From NCBI GenBank assembly GCA_035934385.1, contig DASYXY010000014.1:1-64000 (forward strand): a DNA stretch of 64,000 bases, in the 5' to 3' direction. Position 1 is the stretch's first letter; every line of letters begins with the position of its first letter. Source of the stretch: CF-118 sp035934385 (GTDB lineage: Bacteria; Chloroflexota; Dormibacteria; Dormibacterales; Dormibacteraceae). The position numbers were made by a program, and so were the translations under genes. Below the pieces are notes generated by a model that had not been told where the DNA came from, did not search any database, and saw nothing but the letters and a program-made list of their open reading frames with translations. This document shows positions 9,048-17,385 of this stretch, piece by piece.

Positions 9048-10994
9048 CTAGATGTCGAGGTTCCGGACGCTCTTGGCGTGCGCCTGGATGAACTTCTTGC
9101 GCGGCTCCACATCGGGGCCCATCAGCTTCTCGAACGTTTCGTTGGCCTCGGCGGCGTCGTCAACGGTCACGCGTAGAAGGACGCGGGTCTCGGGGTTCAT
9201 CGTGGTCTGCCACAGCTCCTCGGCGTTCATCTCGCCAAGGCCCTTCATACGCTGGACCTCCGCGTTCTTGCCCATCTGCTTCAGCGCCCGGTCTCGGTCC
9301 CCTTCAGAGCGGCACCAAACCACCTGCTTGCCTTTCGACACCTTGTACAGAGGCGGCTGGGCCATGTACAGGTAACCCTTGTCGATGACCTGGGGGAAAT
9401 GCCTGAAGAAAAAGGTGAGCAGCAACGTGCGGATGTGGCTGCCGTCGATGTCGGCGTCGGTCATGCTCACGATCCGGTGGTAGCGCATCTTCTCGATGTT
9501 GAAGTTGTCGCCGATGCCCGCGCCCATCGCAGTGATGAGGTCGCGGATGACCTCGAAGCTCAGCACCTTGTCGAGGCGCGCCTTCTCCACGTTGAGAATC
9601 TTGCCGCGCATCGGCAGGATGGCCTGGAACTTCCGGTCGCGCCCGCCCTTGGCGGTTCCGCCGGCTGACAGACCCTCGACGATGTAGAGCTCGGACAGGG
9701 CCGGGTCGCGCTCCGAGCAGTCGGCGAGCTTGCCGGGCAGGGTGCTCGACTCGAGCAGGCTCTTGCGCTGCACCAGGTCGCGGGCCTTCCGCGCCGCCTC
9801 TCGCGCGCGCGCCGCCGTGAGCGACTTCTCGATGATCCGCCGGCCTTCTGACGGGTTCTCTTCGAGGTACTGCGTGAGTCCTTCCGTCAGAGCCAGAGAC
9901 ACGTGGCCCTGGACTTCGGCGTTGCCGAGCTTGCCCTTGGTCTGACCCTCGAACTGCGGCTCCAGCACTTTGACGCTGATGACCGCGGTCAACCCCTCGC
10001 GCACGTCCTCACCGGTGAGATTCGGATCGGACTCCTTCAGGATTCCCGCCTTGCGCGCGTAACGATTGAGGACGTTGGTGAGCGCAGAGCGAAAACCTGT
10101 GAGATGGCTGCCGCCCTCGATCGTGTGGATGGTGTTGGCGAACGCGATGACGTTCTCGACGAACGTGTCGTTGTACTGCAGCGCGACCTCGACCTGCGTG
10201 CCCTCGATCTCGCGGTCGACGTAGCAGGGCATCGAATTGACGACCGCCTTGCCGCGGTTCAGCGCTCGGACGAACGACACGATGCCGCCCTCGAAGTAGA
10301 ACGTGCTCGTGATGGCCAGCTCTTCCTCGGCCAGCACGATCTCCAGGCGCTTGTTCAGGTAGGCCATCTCGCGCAGGCGGTGGCGGATGACCTCACGGTC
10401 GAGCGTGACGTCGGGGAAGATCTGCGGGTCCGGCCAGAACCGGACGATGGTGCCGGTGCGGTCGGTCTTGCCGATCGCCTTCACCGGGCTCTTCGGCACA
10501 CCGCGCTCGTAGGCCTGGTAGTAGACCTTGCCTTTGAGGTGGACCCAGACCTCGAGCTTCTGGCTGAGGAAGTTAACCGCCGAGACGCCGACGCCATGCA
10601 GGCCTGACGAGACCTTGTAGCCCCCGCCGCCGAACTTGCCGCCGGCGTTGAGGCGCGTCATCACGAGCTCGAGGGCGGAGAGGCCCTCCTTCTTGTGAAT
10701 GTCGACAGGAATGCCGCGGCCGTTGTCGTCGACCGAGCAGCTGCCGTCCTTATGCAGAGTGACGACGATGCGCGTGCAGTAGCCGGCGAGGGCCTCATCG
10801 ACGGCGTTGTCCACCACCTCATAGACCAGGTGGTGGAGGCCGGTCGTGCTGGTCGAACCGATGTACATGCTCGGACGCCGCCGGACATGCTCCCGGCCCT
10901 CGAGGACCTGGATCTGCTCGGCGGTGTAGGCCACGTCCGCGCCAAGGGATTTGGGCCTGCGGGACGCTTCAGGCAGGGGTTTTCGGACTGCCAT
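9048..10994 (-). CDS. gyrB: DNA gyrase subunit B
   Basis: ATPase subunit of gyrase. The GHKL fold shows VDNAVDEALAGYC, the G1 motif DNGRGIPVD and GLHGVGVSAVN. The TOPRIM domain carries the catalytic Glu in IVEGLSAGG and the metal site MTDADIDGSHI. The C-terminus retains PLYKV and a QMKGLGEMN-like segment. Length 648 with ATG at 10994 is normal for a short GyrB without the enterobacterial insert. It heads the gyrB-plsX-fabF-gyrA gene string. It is about 20 kb from recF, whereas in many bacteria gyrB directly follows recF. Confidence 0.97.
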   Translation of the reverse strand: MAVRKPLPEASRRPKSLGADVAYTAEQIQVLEGREHVRRRPSMYIGSTSTTGLHHLVYEVVDNAVDEALAGYCTRIVVTLHKDGSCSVDDNGRGIPVDIHKKEGLSALELVMTRLNAGGKFGGGGYKVSSGLHGVGVSAVNFLSQKLEVWVHLKGKVYYQAYERGVPKSPVKAIGKTDRTGTIVRFWPDPQIFPDVTLDREVIRHRLREMAYLNKRLEIVLAEEELAITSTFYFEGGIVSFVRALNRGKAVVNSMPCYVDREIEGTQVEVALQYNDTFVENVIAFANTIHTIEGGSHLTGFRSALTNVLNRYARKAGILKESDPNLTGEDVREGLTAVISVKVLEPQFEGQTKGKLGNAEVQGHVSLALTEGLTQYLEENPSEGRRIIEKSLTAARAREAARKARDLVQRKSLLESSTLPGKLADCSERDPALSELYIVEGLSAGGTAKGGRDRKFQAILPMRGKILNVEKARLDKVLSFEVIRDLITAMGAGIGDNFNIEKMRYHRIVSMTDADIDGSHIRTLLLTFFFRHFPQVIDKGYLYMAQPPLYKVSKGKQVVWCRSEGDRDRALKQMGKNAEVQRMKGLGEMNAEELWQTTMNPETRVLLRVTVDDAAEANETFEKLMGPDVEPRKKFIQAHAKSVRNLDI

Positions 10995-11064
10995 CTACCG
11001 GTGGATCAGGCCTCCCAGCGTGGAGAAGTCGTAGGCATCAACTGGGGAGAGTCTCAGGTCTTGA

Positions 11065-11070
11065 ATTTTA
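11065..11070 (-). promoter_or_regulatory. Candidate -10 of the gyrB operon
   Basis: On the minus strand TAAAAT lies about 70 bp upstream of the gyrB ATG in an unusually AT-rich patch of the 123-bp gyrB/gcvPB gap. A leader of about 60 nt would follow. No confident -35 was picked. Confidence 0.35.
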
Positions 11071-11117
11071 CCGGATTTCGAATACGAAAATGGCCACCGT
11101 GACCCCTCTTAACAGGC

Positions 11118-12605
11118 CTATTTGCGAGCTCGTTTCCACCTCAAAACGGGGTCCTCGCTCTGGCCCGTCAGATAAGCGGTGATCCGGCGCGCCGTGCCGA
11201 CCTCGTCGAGCCTTCCGACCGGCAGGCTGTGGGGCTCGGCGTGGAGCGCCGCGGGGTCGGTGCGCGCCTGCTCGACGATCTCCTTCAGGGCGGCGGCGAA
11301 GGCGTCCAGGGTGGCCTTGCTTTCGGTCTCTGTCGGCTCGACCATGATGGCCTCCGGCACCACCAAAGGGAAGTAGACGGTGGGTGCGTAGAAGTCCCTC
11401 TCCAGCAGTCCCTTGGCCACATCGAGGGCTTTCACCCCCTGCGGCGCCAGGTTGTGTGCGCTGGCCACGAACTCGTGCATGCAGGGTCCGTCGTGGGGCA
11501 GGTCGAGCACACCCTCGACCTGCTTGCGAAGGTAGTTCGCGGACAGAACCGCGTCGAGCGAAGCCTGCGTCAGGCCGTCGCCACCCATCGCGAGGATGTA
11601 CGTGTAGGCGCGGACCAACATGCCGAAGTTGCCGTAGAAGCTGCGCACCCTACCGATCGACTTCGGCCGCTTGAAGTCCAGCCCGAAGTGGCCGTCCGAC
11701 TTTTCGACCGTCGGGTGCGGCAGGAATGGCACCAGGTCGGCCTTCACGCCCACCGGGCCGGCCCCTGGGCCGCCTCCGCCGTGCGGCGTGGTGAACGTCT
11801 TGTGCAGGTTCATGTGGACTGCGTCGAAGCCCATGTCGCCCGGCCGCGCGACGCCCATGAACGCATTGAGGTTGGCGCCGTCGTAGTAGAGCATGGCTCC
11901 GGTGGCATGCACCATCTCCGCCACATCCAGTATCTCGCGCTCGAACAACCCCAAGGTGTTGGGGTTGGTCAGCATCAGCGCGGCGACCCGGGGAGAGAGC
12001 TTCGACTCCAGGTCGGCCAGGCTGATCCGGCCGTCCGGACCGGAGCGGACCTCCACCACCTCGAAGCCGCTCAGGGCCGCGCTCGCCGGGTTGGTGCCGT
12101 GCGCCGAGTCCGGGACCAGGACCTCGGTACGACTGTCGCCGCGCGAGCGGTGATAGGCCTGGATCATGCGCAGGGCTGTCCATTCGCCGTGGGCGCCGGC
12201 GGCGGGCTGCAGCGTCACCCGGTCCACCCCGACAATCTCCGCCAGGGCGCGCTCGAGCCGGTGCATCAACTCCAGGGCTCCCTGCACGGTCTCCTCGTCC
12301 TGGTACGGGTGCAGGCCGGCGAAGCCTGGGAGGGCCGCCGCCGCCTCGTTCGCGACAGGGTTGTACTTCATGGTGCAGCTGCCCAACGGATAGAACTGCT
12401 CGCTGATCGAGTAGTTCAGCGAGGCCATCCGGCTGTAGTGGCGCATGATCTCCGGCTCGCTCAGGCGCGGCAGGTCGGGCCGCTGTGCGCGCAGCACGTC
12501 TTTCGCGAGCGCTTCCTCAGGGCCAGGCCCATGCACGCCTGCGGCCGGAAGGCGTGGCGGCTCGGCGCCGGGCCGGCTGAGCTCGAAGGACAGTGGCTCG
12601 GTCAA
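11118..12605 (-). CDS. gcvPB: Glycine dehydrogenase (decarboxylating) subunit 2 (P-protein, PLP subunit)
   Basis: PLP-binding half of the split P-protein, which decarboxylates glycine and loads aminomethyl onto GcvH. The Schiff-base lysine lies in HMNLHKTFTTPHGGGGPG, followed by the glycine-rich loop. EQFYPLGSCTMKYNP near the N-terminus is also diagnostic. A TTG at 12605 overlaps the gcvPA stop as TTGA and gives about 495 residues; the frame continues upstream into gcvPA without conserved character. Final gene of gcvT-gcvH-gcvPA-gcvPB. Confidence 0.93.
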   Translation of the reverse strand: MTEPLSFELSRPGAEPPRLPAAGVHGPGPEEALAKDVLRAQRPDLPRLSEPEIMRHYSRMASLNYSISEQFYPLGSCTMKYNPVANEAAAALPGFAGLHPYQDEETVQGALELMHRLERALAEIVGVDRVTLQPAAGAHGEWTALRMIQAYHRSRGDSRTEVLVPDSAHGTNPASAALSGFEVVEVRSGPDGRISLADLESKLSPRVAALMLTNPNTLGLFEREILDVAEMVHATGAMLYYDGANLNAFMGVARPGDMGFDAVHMNLHKTFTTPHGGGGPGAGPVGVKADLVPFLPHPTVEKSDGHFGLDFKRPKSIGRVRSFYGNFGMLVRAYTYILAMGGDGLTQASLDAVLSANYLRKQVEGVLDLPHDGPCMHEFVASAHNLAPQGVKALDVAKGLLERDFYAPTVYFPLVVPEAIMVEPTETESKATLDAFAAALKEIVEQARTDPAALHAEPHSLPVGRLDEVGTARRITAYLTGQSEDPVLRWKRARK

Positions 12606-13894
12606 GCGCCGAGCGCCTCCACCAGCTGATCGATCGCCGCGGGGTCGTTGACCTCGGTGCACGTGAAGGTCAGAACGCCCCTCAGCTCGCGGAACCAGCG
12701 CCCGACCTCGAGTCCACCGAGAATGCCCTTCTTGGCAAGCTTGCGCAGCAGGGGCCGGGACTTCGGGACGATCATCGGAAACTCGTTCAGGAACTGGCGC
12801 TCCGGGAACGCGAGCTCCCAGCCGGGCAGCGCCGCCAGGCGGTCGGCCAGCGCGTGCGCGCGCTTGAAGCTGATCTCGGCGACCTCGCGCATGCCGGCTT
12901 CACCCATGTAGGTCATGTAGACGGCAGCCGCCAGCGCGCAAAGCGAGTGGTTGGTGCAGATGTTGGAGGTGGCCTTCTCGCGACGGATGTGCTGCTCGCG
13001 CGCGGTCAGAGTCAGCACGAAGCCGCGCCGGCCCTGGGCGTCATGCGAGGTGCCGATCAAACGCCCGGGAAGCCGGCGCACGAGGTCCTTCGTGCATGCG
13101 ATGAAACCGACGTGTGGTCCTCCAAAGCTCGCGCTGAGTCCAAGTTGCTGGCCCTCGCCGACCGCGATGTCCGCGCCGTACTCCCCAGGCGGGGCGAGGA
13201 TGGCGAGGCTGATCGGGTCGACGCACGCAATCGCCAGCGCGCCGGCGCTGTGCGCGCGCTCGGTGAGTTCTCTGGCATCGACGAGCAGGCCGAGGAAGTC
13301 GGGCTGCTGGAAAACCACCGCCGCCGTTTTGTTATTGGGCTCGTCGCCTCGCTTCACCTTCATGCCCCGGCCCTCGCTGAAGGTGTGCAGCACCTCTACG
13401 TACTCGGGGTGCACGTAGCCCGCGACGAGAATCTCATCGCGTCCGGTGTGGACGCGGGCCATCATCGAAGCCTCAGCGACCGCCGTCGCGCCGTCATACA
13501 GCGACGCATTCGCGACGTCCAACGCGGTCAGCTCCGCGATCAGTGTTTGAAACTCGTAGATCGCCTGCAGCGTGCCCTGGCTCGCCTCCGGTTGGTACGG
13601 CGTGTAGGCGGTGTAGAACTCGGGCTTGCCCGTGACGGCGGCGACGGCCGTGGGAATGAAGCGCTTGTAGACGCCGCCGCCCCGAAAGGTCAACCGATCC
13701 GCGAACACACGATTCGCGGCTGCCAGGTCGCGAAGCGTCGCCATGGTCTCGAACTCGGAAAGACCGCGCGCCAGCGTGAGGTCGTGGATGCGGAGCGACG
13801 CGGGTATGTCGCCGAGGAGCCCGTCCATCGACTCGACTCCGATCGCCGCCAGCATCTCTTCGCGATCCTGCGGCGAATGCACCAGGTAGGGCAC
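12602..13894 (-). CDS. gcvPA: Glycine dehydrogenase (decarboxylating) subunit 1
   Basis: N-terminal half of the split P-protein; it pairs with GcvPB, and the split form occurs in Firmicutes, Chloroflexota and Thermotogae among others. The start is set at GTG 13894, sharing one base with the gcvH stop (TAGTG) and giving VPYLVHSPQDREEML, the usual N-terminus. Conserved segments include YTPYQPEASQGTLQ, YDGATAVAEA and TSNICTNHSLCA. About 430 residues, normal length. Overlap with gcvPB suggests coupled, stoichiometric translation. Confidence 0.93.
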   Translation of the reverse strand: MPYLVHSPQDREEMLAAIGVESMDGLLGDIPASLRIHDLTLARGLSEFETMATLRDLAAANRVFADRLTFRGGGVYKRFIPTAVAAVTGKPEFYTAYTPYQPEASQGTLQAIYEFQTLIAELTALDVANASLYDGATAVAEASMMARVHTGRDEILVAGYVHPEYVEVLHTFSEGRGMKVKRGDEPNNKTAAVVFQQPDFLGLLVDARELTERAHSAGALAIACVDPISLAILAPPGEYGADIAVGEGQQLGLSASFGGPHVGFIACTKDLVRRLPGRLIGTSHDAQGRRGFVLTLTAREQHIRREKATSNICTNHSLCALAAAVYMTYMGEAGMREVAEISFKRAHALADRLAALPGWELAFPERQFLNEFPMIVPKSRPLLRKLAKKGILGGLEVGRWFRELRGVLTFTCTEVNDPAAIDQLVEALGA

Positions 13895-14271
13895 TAGTGC
13901 GCGCCGTCCTCCGCCGCTTTCTTGTATTCGGCTTCGTCCATGAGGTCGGAGGGGGCCGCACCGGCGAGTTCCACTTTCAGGAGCCAACCCTCGCCGTAGG
14001 GATCCGAGTTCACGAGCTCGGGATGCGCGGTCAAGTTGTCGTTGACAGCCGCGACCGTCCCGCTGACCGGCGAGTACAGGTCACTCGCTGCCTTCACCGA
14101 TTCGATCACACCGAAGGTCTCGCCCTTGCTGACCTTGCCGCCGGGCTTCGGCAGATCGAGGAAGACCACGTCGCCGAGCTGCGCCTGCGCGAAATCCGAG
14201 ATGCCGACAGTCGCGGTCTTGCCGTCGACCGTGACCCATTCATGGGTTTTGCTGTAGCGCCGCTCAGCCAT
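13894..14271 (-). CDS. gcvH: Glycine cleavage system H protein
   Basis: Lipoyl carrier that shuttles the aminomethyl group between P, T and L proteins. The lipoylation Lys is K60 in GVIESVKAASDLY. The N-terminus YSKTHEWV and the segment VGISDFAQAQLGDVVF are canonical. Length 125 is normal. It starts 21 bp after gcvT and abuts gcvPA. No lipoate ligase or dihydrolipoamide dehydrogenase gene lies in the window. Confidence 0.96.
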   Translation of the reverse strand: MAERRYSKTHEWVTVDGKTATVGISDFAQAQLGDVVFLDLPKPGGKVSKGETFGVIESVKAASDLYSPVSGTVAAVNDNLTAHPELVNSDPYGEGWLLKVELAGAAPSDLMDEAEYKKAAEDGAH

Positions 14272-14292
14272 CGACCACTCTCCCCTTTTTCT

Positions 14293-15405
14293 TCAGTTGC
14301 GCGCCGGCGCGGTCGCCGTATGCGCCGACCCGCGGTAGAACGGCAGCTTCGTCACCGCGGCCGGAGCGTCGCGACCACGCACATCGACTGAGACCACATC
14401 CCCAGCCCGCAATGATGGGCCTTCCACCAATGCGAGCGCGACCGGGTGGCCGAGAAAGAACGAGTGCGTGCCGCTGGTCACGGTTCCGATTCGCGTCTCA
14501 TCCTGGCTCACGGCGGCGCCGTGCCGGGGGATGTCGCCGGCGGCCGTGGTCAGGCCGATCAACCGCCGGCGCGGACCGCTCTCCTTTACTTGCGCCAGCG
14601 CAGCGCGGCCGATGAAGTCGCCCTTGTCGAGCTTCACCGTCCATCCGAGCCCGGCCTCGTAGGCGTTGACGGTCTCGTCCATGTCGTTGCCCCACAGCCG
14701 CAAGGCGGCCTCCAGCCGCGCGGCATCGCGCGCGCCCAGGCCGGCCGGCAGAACCCCGTGAGGCCGTCCCTGCTCGAGGATCGCGTCCCACACGTCGCCG
14801 ACCTTGTCCGAGTCGATGAACAGCTCGAAGCCGTCCTCGCCGGTGTAGCCGGTTCGGGAGATGTAGCCCTCGACGCCCGCGATCAAGCCCTTGGCGAAAC
14901 CGAAATACGGCAGGGCGCGGGTGTCGGTCGTGCGCGCGGGCAGCAGCTCCTCGGCTCGCGGACCCTGGAATGCGATGAGGCTCACCTCTCGCGTGCGATC
15001 CTCCATCGACACGCCATCTGGCAGGTGCGACCGGAGCCACTCCACGTCCTTCTCTCTGTTGGACGCGTTCACGACCACTATGTAGTCGGTGGCGGAGCTC
15101 TTGTAGACGACGAGGTCGTCGATGATCCCGCCCTGCTCGTTGCACATCAGGTTGTAAAGGGCGCGACCATCCTCGAGCTGGGCCAGATCATTTGTCACCA
15201 CGCGGTTGAGGAAGTCACCGGCCCCTTCGCCGAATACGTTCAGACGGCCCATGTGCGACACGTCGAACAGTCCCGCGACCTTGCGCACCGCCAGGTGCTC
15301 GTCGCGGATGGAGGTGTACTGCTGCGGCAGCTCCCAGCCGCCGAAGTCGACCATGCGCCCGCCCAGGGCAACGTGACGGTCGTACAGGGGCGTGCGGTTG
15401 GGCAA
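14293..15405 (-). CDS. gcvT: Aminomethyltransferase (T protein)
   Basis: Transfers the methylene from aminomethyl-GcvH to tetrahydrofolate, releasing ammonia. Family segments seen are TPLYDRHVALGGRMVDFGG at the N-terminus, LFDVSHMGR, and SRTGYTGEDGFELF. TTG at 15405 is the only common start close to the conserved N-terminus; it lies 2 bp after the upstream stop. That gives about 370 residues, normal for the family. No SD is visible, so translation is probably coupled to the sigma-like gene. The folate link fits with folP and folK elsewhere in the window. Confidence 0.93.
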   Translation of the reverse strand: MPNRTPLYDRHVALGGRMVDFGGWELPQQYTSIRDEHLAVRKVAGLFDVSHMGRLNVFGEGAGDFLNRVVTNDLAQLEDGRALYNLMCNEQGGIIDDLVVYKSSATDYIVVVNASNREKDVEWLRSHLPDGVSMEDRTREVSLIAFQGPRAEELLPARTTDTRALPYFGFAKGLIAGVEGYISRTGYTGEDGFELFIDSDKVGDVWDAILEQGRPHGVLPAGLGARDAARLEAALRLWGNDMDETVNAYEAGLGWTVKLDKGDFIGRAALAQVKESGPRRRLIGLTTAAGDIPRHGAAVSQDETRIGTVTSGTHSFFLGHPVALALVEGPSLRAGDVVSVDVRGRDAPAAVTKLPFYRGSAHTATAPARN

Positions 15406-15407
15406 CG

Positions 15408-15965
15408 CTAGTTCAAGCTGGGATCGATTTCGGCTTCGGCCTCGGTCTCGATGACGACCTCCTCCGGGTCGATGTACGCGAGCAGCTCCTCGTCGTGGCG
15501 GCGCTTGGCCTCGGCGACCGCCAGCGCAACGTACCGAGTGCGGTCCACCGTCCACTCGAGCTTCCGCGCCATCTCGGCCTCGGTCGGGGCCCGATGCAGC
15601 TCGCGCCGAAGCACCGTCTCGACCCGGTCGTAATCCTCACAGGCCGTGACAAGCAGCTGAGCTTCGCGGACGGCCGCTGCCTCGGCGTCGATCGCGATGG
15701 TCAGCTGCGCGGCGATGTGGACCTCGGCGAAGCGCTTGAAGTCAGCCTCCCCGCTGCCGCTGAAAGTCCGGATTGCCTCCATCAGCCCGATGGCGCCCTC
15801 CTGCACCAGGTCGCCCAGTGGCAGGCCCCGCTCGCCCCGGGCCGCGGCCAAACGCATCACGGTGGGCATGAAGGCCTCCACCAGGCGGTCCTGGCTCGCC
15901 CTGTCACCCCCAGCGGAGCGTCGCAGGAGCTCGTCCTGCTCCGCCGAATCGAGCGATCCTGCCAT
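15408..15965 (-). CDS. Sigma-70-like protein with region 2 and region 3 features but no region 4
   Basis: Residues ~35-85 (RLVEAFMPTVMRLAA, then PLGDLVQEGAIGLMEAI, then DFKRFAEVHIAAQL) match sigma region 2.1-2.3, the core-RNAP and -10 contact region. Residues ~125-160 (RAPTEAEMARKLEWT) resemble region 3. The protein then ends in an acidic tail with no HTH of region 4, so it cannot read a -35 element in the usual way. The ATG at 15965 follows TAGAAT by 7 nt. It heads the glycine-cleavage genes and ends 2 bp before gcvT. It could be a minimal sigma for -10-only promoters or an anti-sigma-like decoy (both inference). Confidence 0.75.
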   Translation of the reverse strand: MAGSLDSAEQDELLRRSAGGDRASQDRLVEAFMPTVMRLAAARGERGLPLGDLVQEGAIGLMEAIRTFSGSGEADFKRFAEVHIAAQLTIAIDAEAAAVREAQLLVTACEDYDRVETVLRRELHRAPTEAEMARKLEWTVDRTRYVALAVAEAKRRHDEELLAYIDPEEVVIETEAEAEIDPSLN

Positions 15966-15972
15966 CCGCCCG

Positions 15973-15978
15973 ATTCTA
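15973..15978 (-). promoter_or_regulatory. -10 element for the sigma-gcv operon
   Basis: TAGAAT on the minus strand ends 7 nt before the ATG at 15965. The spacing leaves no room for a glycine riboswitch or an SD, so the transcript should be leaderless. Confidence 0.6.
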
Positions 15979-16011
15979 CAGGCGGCCTTTTTGGAGCCCC
16001 GCCACGAAGGA

Positions 16012-16027
16012 TGTTCCACGTTTTACA
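16012..16027 (+). other. Candidate parS-like site (degenerate)
   Basis: TGTTCCACGTTTTACA matches the Bacillus-type parS variant TGTTCCACGTGAAACA at 13 of 16 positions, with the left half perfect. It is intergenic, between the divergent sigma and NfeD genes, 3.3 kb from parAB. Three mismatches in one half make it weaker than known functional sites. Confidence 0.35.
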
Positions 16028-16050
16028 TCCGTCCGTCGAATAATCGTGGC

Positions 16051-17382
16051 GTGAGGTTGCTCCGGGTCGGGCTGGCGCTGGCGGCGGTCCTGGCTCTGCT
16101 GCCGCGGCCGTCGTTCGCCGCGGCGCCGCAGGTTCTCAGGGCCGACCTCGACGGCGACATCAACAACATCACCGCCGCCTACGTGTCGAGCGAGGTGTCG
16201 CGCGCCGAGTCCGACCAGGCCAGCGTTTTCCTGCTCGTTCTGAACACGCCTGGCGGCATCTCCACCTCCATGGACGACATCGTCACCTCGCTTCTCAACT
16301 CCTCGGTGCCGGTCGTCGTCTATGTCTACCCGAGCGGAGCAAGGGCCGCATCCGCGGGCCTCTTCGTCGCGCAGGCCGCCGACATCGTGGCGATGGCCCC
16401 CGGCACCAACATCGGCTCCGCCCATCCCATCGACGCCACCGGGGCCAACCTGACGGGCGACCTCGGCACCAAGGTCCTCAACGACGCGGTGACGCGCGTC
16501 CGCAGTCTCGCGTCGATGCACGGCCGCAACGCGGACTGGGCCGAGGACGCCGTCCGCAACAGCGTGAACATCAACGCCGAGGACGCGGTGCGCCTCCACG
16601 TCGCCGACCTCGAGGCCAACGACGTGCCCTCGCTGCTGGCAGCCCTGGACGAGCGCACGGTCAGCCGGCCAAGCGGCACGCTGACCATCCACACTGCCGG
16701 CGCGATCGTGACCGACGAGCCGATGCCTTTCTGGCAGGTGTTCATCGGCGCGCTCATCGACCCCACGATCGCCGCGCTTCTCCTTCTGCTGGCCGCCTAC
16801 GGCATCATCACCGAGCTGACGTCGCCCGGGGCGATCCTCCCCGGCGTGGTCGGTGGCATCGCCGCTGTGCTGGCGGTGGTCTCGCTCGCCAATCTGCCCG
16901 TGAACATCGCCGGCGCGCTCATGCTCATCGTCGCTCTCGGGCTCTTCGTCGCCGATCTCAAAGCCAACACGCACGGCATCCTCAGCGCGGGCGGCGTCGT
17001 TGCGCTCGTGCTCGGCCTCGCCTTTCTGATCAACACGGGCCCGATCGGGCTCGGCGTCAGCCCCGTGCTCATCGCCCTATCGGGCCTGATCAGCTTCGGT
17101 TTCTTCGTGTTCTTCGTCCAGAGGATCTGGACCGCGCGCCGGCGTCCGATGGCTTCCGGCGCCGAAACGCTGGTCGGCGCGGCGGGCGAGGCCCGTGAAG
17201 ACCTCGCGCCCGACGGCCTGGTCGCGGTCGGCGGGGTCCTGTGGAAGGCGACCGCGTCGGGCGACGTCATCCACGCCGGCACGCCGGTGAAGGTCGTGGG
17301 CCGGAACGGGCTCCGCCTCGAGGTCGTACCCCGTGAAGCAGCTACCGTTGAGGTGGCCGGTCAAGAGAACAAGGAGAAATAA
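16051..17382 (+). CDS. NfeD-type membrane serine protease (ClpP-class)
   Basis: The GTG at 16051 starts a signal peptide (LALAAVLALL, cleavage near FAAA). A ClpP/crotonase-like domain (~30-210) holds LNTPGGIS and the nucleophile Ser in SGARAASAGLFVAQAAD. Several TM helices follow (~235-360), then a soluble OB-like NfeD domain (~385-440). Such proteins cleave or regulate partners of the neighbouring SPFH protein, as in archaeal PH1510/PH1511 (known for the family). An AAGGAGAAA ribosome-binding sequence at its end serves the SPFH gene 3 bp after the stop. Confidence 0.9.
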   Translation: MRLLRVGLALAAVLALLPRPSFAAAPQVLRADLDGDINNITAAYVSSEVSRAESDQASVFLLVLNTPGGISTSMDDIVTSLLNSSVPVVVYVYPSGARAASAGLFVAQAADIVAMAPGTNIGSAHPIDATGANLTGDLGTKVLNDAVTRVRSLASMHGRNADWAEDAVRNSVNINAEDAVRLHVADLEANDVPSLLAALDERTVSRPSGTLTIHTAGAIVTDEPMPFWQVFIGALIDPTIAALLLLLAAYGIITELTSPGAILPGVVGGIAAVLAVVSLANLPVNIAGALMLIVALGLFVADLKANTHGILSAGGVVALVLGLAFLINTGPIGLGVSPVLIALSGLISFGFFVFFVQRIWTARRRPMASGAETLVGAAGEAREDLAPDGLVAVGGVLWKATASGDVIHAGTPVKVVGRNGLRLEVVPREAATVEVAGQENKEK

Positions 17383-17385
17383 GCA

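Noticed and set aside
11229..12629. Plus-strand open frame opposite gcvPB
   Set aside because: Antisense to an unambiguous P-protein gene; no domain features and no promoter or SD.
15966..16050. Glycine riboswitch upstream of the gcv operon
   Set aside because: The -10 is 7 nt from the start codon and the 85-bp divergent gap has no room or tandem aptamer pattern.
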